Origin: CAZMCT01 sp964564785
Lineage (GTDB): Bacteria; Planctomycetota; Phycisphaerae; UBA1845; Fen-1342
Direction: 5' to 3'
DNA length: 12,501 bases
Assembly: GCA_964564785.1 (NCBI GenBank)
Contig: CAZMCT010000118.1
Span: 1 to 12,501 of the forward strand
Each line of letters opens with the position of its first letter. Within the stretch, counting starts at the first letter, position 1. The notes beneath the pieces were generated by a model that worked only from the letters and a program-made list of their open reading frames with translations, searched no databases and was not told where the DNA came from. Both the position numbers and the translations under genes were made by a program. Of the stretch, positions 6,627 to 12,108 are shown piece by piece.

Positions 6627-7697
6627 ATGCCGGAACACGAGTTTGTCAGACACGCCGTCGATCCCAGCGACGTTCAAGATGAAGAGCTGATCGGGATGGA
6701 CCTGCTGCGGGCCTGCGAGGCCGCGGCGTTGAACGTCTTCCGCTGGATTGGCAAGGGCGACAAGAACGCGGCGGACGAGGCTGCCACGGACGCCCTGCGC
6801 GGAATGCTCCAGATCATGGACATGTGCGCGACCTGCACGATCGGCGAGGGCATCAAGGACGAAGCCCCCGGCATCTTCATCGGCGAGAAGCTCGGCACGT
6901 GGCGACCGGGCTCGCCGGTCGTCAACATCGCCGTCGACCCCATCGACGGCACCACGCTCACCAGCAAGGGCCTGAACGGCGCGCTGACCGTCATCGCGGC
7001 CGCGAAGGCCGACAGCGAGGAGCACCGCACGCTGGCCGCGATCCCCAGCTATTACGTGGAGAAGATCGCGGTCGGGCCGCGGGTGAAGGAGGGGACCGGG
7101 ACGGTGCGGCTCGGTGCTTCGGTCGAGCAGAACCTGGAGATTATCGCGCTCAAGCTCGGCAAACGCCTGCGCGACCTGATCGTGTGCATTCTCGACCGGC
7201 CGCGGCACGAGAAGCTGATTGCGGACGTGCGGCGCACGGGGGCGGCAATCCGATTGATCGGCGACGGCGACGTGTCGGCCGCGATCGCCCCGAGCATGCC
7301 GGAGAGTAATGTCGACGTGTACATGGGCGTGGGCGGAAGCCCGGAGGCGGTCCTGGCGGCGGCGGCGATCCGGTGTCTGGGCGGCGAGATCATGGCCCGC
7401 ATCTGGCCGCGGGACGACGAAGAGCGCAAGAAACTGGAGGCGGAAGGGCACGGGGAGTTGCTGCACCGGATCTACACGTGCGAGGACATGGCGGTGGGCG
7501 ACGACGTGGTCTTTGTGTCGACCGGGATCACGGAGAACCCGCTGTTGCACGGGGTGGAGGTGCGCGGGCACATCGCGGTGACGTACTCGGTGGTCATGCG
7601 GGCTCACTCGCGGACGGTCCGCTACGTGAAGGCGTACCACGACCTGACGCGGAAAACGATCCGGCTGGCCAGTCAGGCACGGCACACGCACCTGTAG
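6627..7697 (+). CDS. glpX: Class II fructose-1,6-bisphosphatase GlpX
   Basis: A 356-residue Mn/Mg-dependent phosphatase that converts fructose-1,6-bisphosphate to fructose-6-phosphate in gluconeogenesis; some relatives also act on sedoheptulose-1,7-bisphosphate. Motifs: GKGDKNAAD (42-50), IGEGIKDEAPGIFIGEKLG (72-90), the metal/phosphate site VDPIDGTT (103-110; E. coli GlpX has DPIEGT), SYYVEKIAVGP (141-151), and near the C-terminus FVSTGITENPLLHGV and RAHSRTVRYVKAYHDL. The length is slightly above the usual 320-340. The start is ATG 6627 with AAGGAAG at 6615-6621. The frame is open far upstream (ATGs at 6432, 6484 and 6609), but those lack good ribosome sites and encode Arg/His-rich, non-family sequence. 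The gene stands alone and ends in a strong hairpin. Its fructose-6-phosphate product feeds the hexosamine pathway that the downstream glmU-like gene serves. Confidence 0.95.
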   Translation: MPEHEFVRHAVDPSDVQDEELIGMDLLRACEAAALNVFRWIGKGDKNAADEAATDALRGMLQIMDMCATCTIGEGIKDEAPGIFIGEKLGTWRPGSPVVNIAVDPIDGTTLTSKGLNGALTVIAAAKADSEEHRTLAAIPSYYVEKIAVGPRVKEGTGTVRLGASVEQNLEIIALKLGKRLRDLIVCILDRPRHEKLIADVRRTGAAIRLIGDGDVSAAIAPSMPESNVDVYMGVGGSPEAVLAAAAIRCLGGEIMARIWPRDDEERKKLEAEGHGELLHRIYTCEDMAVGDDVVFVSTGITENPLLHGVEVRGHIAVTYSVVMRAHSRTVRYVKAYHDLTRKTIRLASQARHTHL

Positions 7698-7702
7698 GGA
7701 AC

Positions 7703-7736
7703 GGGGGGAGCATGGGCGGCCGGCCCGGATCCCCCC
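7703..7736 (+). terminator. Strong G+C hairpin after glpX
   Basis: Six G (7703-7708) face six C (7731-7736). An inner stem GGGC (7714-7717) / GCCC (7723-7726) sits inside with a 5-nt loop. It begins 6 nt after the glpX stop. No T-run follows, as is often the case in G+C-rich genomes, so termination may need Rho or the structure may only protect the 3' end. Confidence 0.5.
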
Positions 7737-7770
7737 GGCCCCGGCCCCTGGGCCCCCTGCCGCCCACCGG

Positions 7771-7800
7771 TTGACACGGCACGCAGACGACCGCTAAACT
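7771..7800 (+). promoter_or_regulatory. Near-consensus sigma70 promoter
   Basis: TTGACA (7771-7776) is a perfect -35 box. TAAACT (7795-7800) matches the -10 box at 4 of 6 positions, with an 18-nt spacer. It is the best promoter in the window. The expected start is near 7807, about 210 nt before tRNA-Gln. It may drive a leader RNA plus the tRNA, and possibly the glmU-to-ssb cluster, since no other clear promoter was seen before glmU. Confidence 0.6.
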
Positions 7801-8018
7801 ACGGTATTCCGGCCAGGTCGCGACCGGAACGTATGCCCGCTCGCACGGGGCGCGTGGCAACCGGCCACAGTGGGCCGCCAGAACACGGCTGGCGGTGCAG
7901 GCCTCCGAGCGGGTCCGCAACCGTGCTTTCGCAGCGATTGCGACCGTTGCCTGACGAGCGCCGCCGGGCCAGCGAGGTGGGCGCATCGAATCCGGTCCCC
8001 GGCCCGGGCGGGACTGAT

Positions 8019-8090
8019 TACCCGGTGGTGTAATTGGCAACACACGAGGTTTTGGTCCTCGCATTCCTGGTTCGAGTCCAGGCCGGGTAG
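8019..8090 (+). tRNA. tRNA-Gln, anticodon UUG
   Basis: A complete cloverleaf is present. Acceptor stem TACCCGG (8019-8025) / CCGGGTA (8083-8089). D stem GTGT (8028-8031) / ACAC (8040-8043) with loop AATTGGCA. Anticodon stem CGAGG (8045-8049) / CCTCG (8057-8061) with loop TTTTGGT, placing TTG at 8052-8054. Variable loop CATT. T stem CCTGG (8066-8070) / CCAGG (8078-8082) with loop TTCGAGT. The discriminator base is G8090. CCA is not encoded (CTG follows), so it must be added by nucleotidyltransferase. A strong hairpin begins 3 nt downstream. Confidence 0.97.
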
Positions 8091-8263
8091 CTGCGCGAGC
8101 CTATGGCTCGCGGCCTTGAGCGGCGAGCCGTGAGCCGAAGTTCGGGGCAGTCCGTCCGGGGCGAGGTCGGCTGCCGCCACCGCGCGTGGGCCGCGCGGTA
8201 GGACGACGAACTCCCGGCTCATGGCTCGCGGCCGGAGGTCCAGGACTGCTTTCGGGAGCGTGT
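8091..8263 (+). promoter_or_regulatory. Foldable leader between tRNA-Gln and the glmU-like gene
   Basis: Four copies of one 7-mer alternate in orientation: GCGAGCC at 8095-8101, GGCTCGC at 8105-8111, GCGAGCC at 8123-8129 and GGCTCGC at 8223-8229. Copies 1+2 pair in the post-tRNA hairpin. Copies 3+4 are part of a 15-bp arm (8123-8137 with 8215-8229, one G-U pair), which encloses an 8-bp hairpin (8179-8186 / 8192-8199) and GGCAG/CTGCC (8146-8150 / 8171-8175). Copies 2+3 can also pair, excluding the other two stems. The ribosome site GGGAG (8254-8258) lies 24 nt after the arm. The arrangement is attenuator-like; a REP-type repeat cluster is the main alternative. Confidence 0.5.
8094..8112 (+). 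terminator. 8-bp hairpin immediately after tRNA-Gln
   Basis: CGCGAGCC (8094-8101) and GGCTCGCG (8105-8112) pair perfectly around the loop TAT. It lies 3 nt after the tRNA 3' end with no T-run, so it may terminate, guide 3' processing, or be part of the larger foldable spacer before glmU. Confidence 0.45.
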
Positions 8264-9238
8264 GTGACATCGGACCGCATCGGAGGCGTGATTCTCGCGG
8301 CCGGGAAGGGCACCCGGCTCAAGAGCGAGCGGCCCAAAGTTTTGCACGAAGTGTGCGGGCGGCCGATGCTGGCGTACGTGTTCGACGCCTGTCGGGCGGC
8401 GGGGGTGCGGGAAGTCGTCGCGGTCGTCGGGCACGGCAAGGACGAAGTGATTCGCACGTTTGCGGGTGATCGCGACGTGACCTGGGTCGAGCAGAACCCG
8501 CAGCACGGGACGGGGCACGCGGTGATGGTCTGCCGCGAGCACCTGCTGCGGTTCGAGCACGTGCTGGTGCTGGGCGGCGACGGGCCGCTGATCCGTGCGG
8601 AGACGCTGACAGCCCTGCTCGAGCGTCACCGGGGGGAAGGGAACGCGGCCACGCTGGCGACGGCCATTCTGGAGGATCCGACGGGTTACGGGCGGATTTG
8701 GCGGGACGCGGCGGGCGAACTGCTGGGCATCGTGGAGCAACTGGACGCGACGGCGGAGCAGCGGCAGGTGCGCGAGGTCAACCCGAGCTACTACTGCTTT
8801 CGGGTGGCGGATTTGCTGTCGGTACTCGACCAGTTGCGGCCCAACAACCGGAAGGGCGAGTACTACCTGACGGACACGCTGGAACTGCTGCGGCGGGCGG
8901 GGCGGCGGATTGGGGCCGTGACGGCCGTGCCGCCGGAGGATGTGTACAGCATCAATTCGCGGGCGGAGCTGGCGCTGGTGAGCCGGGTGATGCGCGACCG
9001 GATTCTGGACCGGCTGATGGATGAGGGGGTGACGATCGTCGACCCGGCCACGACGTGGATCGACGCGCGGGCGAAGATCGGGCGCGACAGCGTGGTGCGG
9101 CCGGGCGTATGCATCGACGGGCCGGTGGAGATCGGGGAGAACTGCCGGATCGGGCCGCTGGTGCACCTGCGGGGCCCCTGCCGGATCGAGAGCGGCTGTG
9201 TGGTGGAAGCGCCCGCGGCGGCGGGAGGCGGACAATGA
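8264..9238 (+). CDS. glmU: GlmU-type UDP-GlcNAc pyrophosphorylase lacking the acetyltransferase domain
   Basis: A 324-residue protein matching the N-terminal half of GlmU, which makes UDP-GlcNAc from UTP and GlcNAc-1-phosphate for peptidoglycan and lipid A. Uridyltransferase residues are intact: LAAGKGTRL (11-19), K25 in RPKVLHEVCGRPM, QHGTGHA (80-86), GGDGPLI with metal ligand D106, PTGYGRI (139-145), IVEQLDATAEQRQ (156-168), N173, EYYLTDTLELL (199-209) and second metal ligand N231. About four left-handed beta-helix turns follow (265-315), then a short Ala/Gly end. Full GlmU is about 450-460 residues; the catalytic His and other acetyl-CoA/GlcN-1-P residues are all missing. The start is GTG 8264 with GGGAG at 8254-8258. 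The stop overlaps the prs start (ATGA), so truncation is not a window or frameshift artefact. It is first in a glmU-prs-rplY-pth order known from Bacillus. Confidence 0.9.
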   Translation: MTSDRIGGVILAAGKGTRLKSERPKVLHEVCGRPMLAYVFDACRAAGVREVVAVVGHGKDEVIRTFAGDRDVTWVEQNPQHGTGHAVMVCREHLLRFEHVLVLGGDGPLIRAETLTALLERHRGEGNAATLATAILEDPTGYGRIWRDAAGELLGIVEQLDATAEQRQVREVNPSYYCFRVADLLSVLDQLRPNNRKGEYYLTDTLELLRRAGRRIGAVTAVPPEDVYSINSRAELALVSRVMRDRILDRLMDEGVTIVDPATTWIDARAKIGRDSVVRPGVCIDGPVEIGENCRIGPLVHLRGPCRIESGCVVEAPAAAGGGQ

Positions 9239-10179
9239 CGGGGATCCGCATCTTTTCGGGTCGCAGCAACCGGCCGCTGGCCGAGCAGATCTGCCGCTAC
9301 CTGGGCCTGCCGCTGGGGCGGGCGGTGCTCGACGATTTCCCGGACGGTGAGATATCGCTGAAGCTGCTGGACGACGTGCGTGGAACGGACACGTTCATCG
9401 TGCAGTCGACCTGCCCGCCGGGGAACAAGCACCTGGTGGAGCTGCTGATCTACATTGACTGCGTCCGCCGCGCCTCGGCCAAGCGCATCACGGCGGTGAT
9501 CCCCTACTTCGGCTACTCGCGGCAGGACCGCAAGGACGAGGGGCGCGTGCCGATTACGGCCAAGCTGGTGGCCAACCTGCTGACCACCGCGGGGGCGGAC
9601 CGCGTGCTGACGCTCGACCTGCACGCGGCGCAGATCCAGGGCTTTTTCGATATTCCCGCGGACAACCTTTCGGCCGAGCCGGTATTCTCGGCGTATATCG
9701 GGTCGCTGGAGCTGGGGCCGGTGACGCTCGTGAGCCCGGACGTGGGAAACGTCAAGCGGGCGCGGATCTACGCGAACCGGTTGGGCGGCGAGCTGGCGAT
9801 CATCGACAAGCGGCGGGTGAGCGGGACCGAAATCCAGACGCAGGCGATCATCGGCGAGGTCGAAGGTCAGACCGTGCTGATGGTGGACGACATCGTCGCC
9901 ACGGCCGGGACGGTCGTGCGCGCCGCCGAGCTGGTCCGCAAGCACGGGGCGCGGCGGATCATCGCGGCCGCGACGCACCCGGTGCTGTGCGGGCCGGCGG
10001 TGGAGCGTCTGGCGGGCGCGCCGATCGACCAGTTCGCGGTGACGGACACGATTCCGATCCCGGCGGAGGTCCGGGCGCGGCTGCCGAAGCTGCAAGTGCT
10101 GTCGGTCAGCGAGCTGATGGGCGAGGCGATCCGGCGGATTCACCGGAACGAATCGGTGAGCAGCCTGTTCATGAAGTGA
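9235..10179 (+). CDS. prs: Ribose-phosphate pyrophosphokinase (PRPP synthase)
   Basis: A 314-residue class I PRPP synthase: ribose-5-phosphate + ATP gives PRPP + AMP for nucleotide, His and Trp synthesis. Motifs: FSGRSN (7-12), DDFPDGEI (33-40), the ATP-binding YFGYSRQDRK (91-100), LTLDLHAAQIQGFFDIP (125-141) with the catalytic-region His130, IDKRR (190-194) with Lys192, and the ribose-phosphate loop VDDIVATAGT (217-226). In that loop Ala222 occupies a position that is usually Asp in bacterial enzymes (DDxxDTxGT). The length is normal. ATG 9235 overlaps the upstream TGA by ATGA and has GGGAGG at 9223-9228, so translation is coupled to the glmU-like gene. Followed by rplY after 47 nt. Confidence 0.97.
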   Translation: MTGIRIFSGRSNRPLAEQICRYLGLPLGRAVLDDFPDGEISLKLLDDVRGTDTFIVQSTCPPGNKHLVELLIYIDCVRRASAKRITAVIPYFGYSRQDRKDEGRVPITAKLVANLLTTAGADRVLTLDLHAAQIQGFFDIPADNLSAEPVFSAYIGSLELGPVTLVSPDVGNVKRARIYANRLGGELAIIDKRRVSGTEIQTQAIIGEVEGQTVLMVDDIVATAGTVVRAAELVRKHGARRIIAAATHPVLCGPAVERLAGAPIDQFAVTDTIPIPAEVRARLPKLQVLSVSELMGEAIRRIHRNESVSSLFMK

Positions 10180-10226
10180 GTTCGAGTCCGCCGGCCGAGT
10201 GTCGGCGGCGGGTCAGGAGTGAGTGT

Positions 10227-10877
10227 ATGGAAATCGCAACCATCCAGGGCGAAGTCCGGGAGCGGGCGAATCGCCACGGGAACGAGCGGCTGCGGCGGCG
10301 GGGGCTGATCCCGGCCGTCATCTATGGGCACGGGCAGGCGCCGGAGCTGGTGGCGCTGTCGCTGCACGACACGCAACAGGCGTTGTCGCACTCGCAGCAC
10401 GTGGTGAACCTGCGGATCGACGGGCGCGTGCAGCAATACCTGGTCAAGGACGTGCAATACGACCACCTGCAACACACGCCGATCCATGTCGATCTGATGC
10501 GGTTCGACGTGACCGAGCGGGTGAAGGTCAAGGTGCCGCTGGAGTTCCGCGGGACGGCCAAGGGCACGCTCGAGGGCGGCACGCTCGTGACCGTGCTGGC
10601 CGAGCTGGAGATTGAGTGCCCGGTGCTCGAGATCCCGGAGGCCATCCGCGTGCGGGTCGACCACCTGGGGATGAACGAATCGCTCAAGGTGCGGGACATC
10701 GAGCCGCCGGCCAAGGCGAAGGTTCTGCACCACGCGGACGACATCGTGGCGATCGTGCATCCGCCGCGGATGGTCGAGCCGGCGGCGGCCGAGGCGGCGC
10801 CGGCCGAAGGTGCGGCCGCGGAGCCCGAGGTCATCAGCAAGGGCAAGGAAGAGGCCGCGGGTGAAGGCGGAGAGTAG
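10227..10877 (+). CDS. rplY: 50S ribosomal protein bL25, CTC (long) form
   Basis: A 216-residue bL25/CTC protein that binds 5S rRNA in the large subunit. The N-terminal L25 domain (about 1-92) contains RRRGLIPAVIYGHG and the hallmark VKDVQYDHLQHTPIHVDLMRFDV. A C-terminal TL5-type beta domain (about 95-180) contains GTLEGGTLVTVLAELEIECPVLEIPEAIRV and a KVRDIEPP stretch. A low-complexity Ala/Glu/Gly tail ends the protein (183-216). The long form is typical of stress-linked CTC proteins rather than the short E. coli L25. ATG 10227 is preceded by AGGAG at 10215-10219. It sits between prs and pth, as in the Bacillus prs-ctc-spoVC order, with 2 nt to pth. Confidence 0.95.
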   Translation: MEIATIQGEVRERANRHGNERLRRRGLIPAVIYGHGQAPELVALSLHDTQQALSHSQHVVNLRIDGRVQQYLVKDVQYDHLQHTPIHVDLMRFDVTERVKVKVPLEFRGTAKGTLEGGTLVTVLAELEIECPVLEIPEAIRVRVDHLGMNESLKVRDIEPPAKAKVLHHADDIVAIVHPPRMVEPAAAEAAPAEGAAAEPEVISKGKEEAAGEGGE

Positions 10878-10879
10878 CC

Positions 10880-11494
10880 GTGAAGCTGATCGCCGGCCTG
10901 GGCAATCCGGGCCCGCGCTATGCGGAGTCGCGGCACAACGTCGGGTATGCCGTGGCGGACGAGCTGGCGCGCCGCTGGAGCGTGACCGGCGTCCGGTACG
11001 ACCGCGACTTCGAGGGCCAGATTGCGGAGACCCAGGTGGGCGGCGAGCGCGTGCACCTGCTGAAGCCGGCGACGTTCATGAATCTGAGCGGGCGGAGCGT
11101 GTCGGCGGTGGTGCGTTTTTACAAGCTGGCGGCGGCGGACGTGCTGGTGATTCACGACGACCTGGACCTGCCGCTGGGGCAGTTGCGGATGCGGGCGGCG
11201 GGCTCGGCCGGTGGGCACCAGGGGCTGAACCACGTGCTGCTGGCGCTGGGCACGGACGAGGTGCCGCGGCTGCGGATCGGGATCGGCAAGGTGCATCGGG
11301 ACCTGACGGTGGATTACGTGTTGAGCCGCTTTTTCCCGGAGGAGCGTGCGACGATCGCGGCGGCCATCGGGCGGGCGGCGGATGCGGCCGAGTGTTGGCT
11401 GCGGCGCGGCGTGCAGGCGGCCATGAACGAGTTTAATCGCAGGCCGGAGGGCGAGTCGCCGGGCGACCGCCGCACGGAAGGAGAGTCATCTTGA
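10880..11494 (+). CDS. pth: Peptidyl-tRNA hydrolase
   Basis: A 204-residue enzyme that cleaves peptidyl-tRNA dropped from stalled ribosomes, recycling tRNA. Motifs: GLGNPG (6-11) with Asn9, SRHNVGY (17-23) with catalytic His19, KPATFMNLSG (62-71) with Asn68, HDDLDLPLG (92-100) with Asp93, GSAGGHQGLNHV (108-119) and RLRIGIG (130-136). The residue matching E. coli Asn114 is Gln114 here, a position that varies across bacteria. A polar tail (186-204) extends beyond the fold. GTG 10880 begins 2 nt after the rplY stop with GGAG at 10869-10872. Its stop overlaps the rpsF TTG start (TTGA), so rpsF is translationally coupled. Confidence 0.96.
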   Translation: MKLIAGLGNPGPRYAESRHNVGYAVADELARRWSVTGVRYDRDFEGQIAETQVGGERVHLLKPATFMNLSGRSVSAVVRFYKLAAADVLVIHDDLDLPLGQLRMRAAGSAGGHQGLNHVLLALGTDEVPRLRIGIGKVHRDLTVDYVLSRFFPEERATIAAAIGRAADAAECWLRRGVQAAMNEFNRRPEGESPGDRRTEGESS

Positions 11495-12000
11495 AGCGTT
11501 ATGAAGGGCTGTTCCTGTTTGACACGGCGGCCGTGCGGGAATGGGCCGCGATCGAGGAAGAGATCCGCCGGCTGCTCGGGCGGATCGGCGGCGAACTGCT
11601 CGTGTGCGTCAAATTCGACGAGCGCAAGCTGGCGTACGAGATCAAGCGGCGCAAGCGCGGGACGTACGTGCTGACGTACTTCGACGCCCCGCCGGAGCGG
11701 CTTGCGGACCTGGAGCGCGACGTCCAGCTCAGCGAAGTCGTCCTGCGAGCGCTGTTCCTGCGCGCCGAGCAATTGAGCGCGGAGCGGCTGGCCCAGCTCC
11801 GGGCCCACCCGGCCGAGACGCCTCTGGCGCCACTGGCCGGTGATGGTCGGCGGCACGACGGCGAGAGCCGCGGCGAGGGGCGTGGCGAACGGCACGGGGA
11901 GCGGTTCGGGCGCGAGCGCGAAGGCCGCGGCGACTTCGAACCGGTGCCGAGTCCGGCCTCGGAGACCGGGGGCGAGGCGGGCGAGCCGGGGGTAGAGTAG
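11491..12000 (+). CDS. rpsF: 30S ribosomal protein bS6 with a long C-terminal tail
   Basis: A 169-residue bS6, which pairs with bS18 on the platform of the small subunit. The ferredoxin-like core (1-97) shows MKRYEGLFLFD, the conserved DERKLAYEIKRRKRGTYVLTYFDAP (43-67) and the LSEVVLRALFLR strand (80-91). A tail of about 65 residues (105-169), rich in Gly/Arg/Glu (GESRGEGRGERHGERFGRE), changes to an acidic end closing in Glu. Typical bS6 is 95-135 residues, so the tail is long and probably disordered. TTG 11491 is preceded by AAGGAGAG (about 11478-11484) and overlaps the pth stop. The usual rpsF-ssb(-rpsR-rplI) module continues with ssb; rpsR and rplI would be expected past the window. Confidence 0.94.
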   Translation: MKRYEGLFLFDTAAVREWAAIEEEIRRLLGRIGGELLVCVKFDERKLAYEIKRRKRGTYVLTYFDAPPERLADLERDVQLSEVVLRALFLRAEQLSAERLAQLRAHPAETPLAPLAGDGRRHDGESRGEGRGERHGERFGREREGRGDFEPVPSPASETGGEAGEPGVE

Positions 12001-12010
12001 CGCCGAACCG

Positions 12011-12028
12011 TGTGCGGCGGGCCGCACA
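12011..12028 (+). promoter_or_regulatory. Hairpin after rpsF
   Basis: TGTGCGG (12011-12017) and CCGCACA (12022-12028) pair perfectly around CGGG, 10 nt after the rpsF stop. It is in the 108-nt rpsF-ssb gap and may partly attenuate transcription or stabilise the rpsF mRNA end; no T-run follows. Confidence 0.4.
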
Positions 12029-12062
12029 ACGGCCCCAGGCTCGCAGCGCACGGCTCAGGCTC

Positions 12063-12085
12063 CCGGCCGGTTACAGGACGGCCGG
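12063..12085 (+). promoter_or_regulatory. Hairpin before the ssb ribosome site
   Basis: CCGGCCG (12063-12069) pairs with CGGCCGG (12079-12085) around a 9-nt loop. The ssb start is 24 nt downstream. It could separate ssb expression from rpsF, either as an attenuator or as a processing site. Confidence 0.4.
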
Positions 12086-12108
12086 CCCCGCGAAAAGGCA
12101 GGTGAGGC

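Larger units (their letters stand above)
7698..8018. other. 321-bp non-coding stretch between glpX and tRNA-Gln
   Basis: It holds the glpX terminator hairpin, then a near-consensus promoter (7771-7800). About 210 nt of structured sequence follow: hairpin TTCCGG (7807-7812) / CCGGAA (7824-7829), which starts almost at the predicted transcription start, and hairpin CCGCCAG (7875-7881) / CTGGCGG (7889-7895). Short frames exist but are not protein-like. It is either a long leader of the tRNA transcript or an undescribed small RNA. I found no signatures of RNase P RNA, SRP RNA or tmRNA. Confidence 0.5.

Noticed and set aside
6453..7691. 412-codon minus-strand frame opposite glpX.
   Set aside because: Its composition is the His/Arg/Asp-rich antisense of a real gene whose family motifs are certain.
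7807..8018. Possible 6S, SRP, RNase P or tmRNA gene after the strong promoter.
   Set aside because: I found no SRP domain IV motif, no RNase P core sequence and no tmRNA tRNA-like ends; end-to-end pairing needed for 6S RNA was only patchy. Left as an unnamed leader or small RNA.
4361..8137. Shared 10-mer CCGTGAGCCG at 4361-4370 and 8128-8137 as a dispersed repeat.
   Set aside because: Near matches also occur inside ligA and glmU coding sequence, so the word is not unusual for this composition.
8221..8469. ATG at 8221 as the start of a small gene or of glmU.
   Set aside because: It is out of frame with the uridyltransferase motifs, and the ATG lies inside the 15-bp inverted-repeat arm; no protein-like features.
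9100..9238. Frameshift as the cause of the short glmU.
   Set aside because: The reading frame ends exactly at a ribosome site and ATGA overlap with prs, leaving no room for a lost acetyltransferase remnant.
8863..10143. 426-codon minus-strand frame opposite glmU and prs.
   Set aside because: It is the antisense of two confidently identified genes, has no motif, and its frame matches mirror codon bias.
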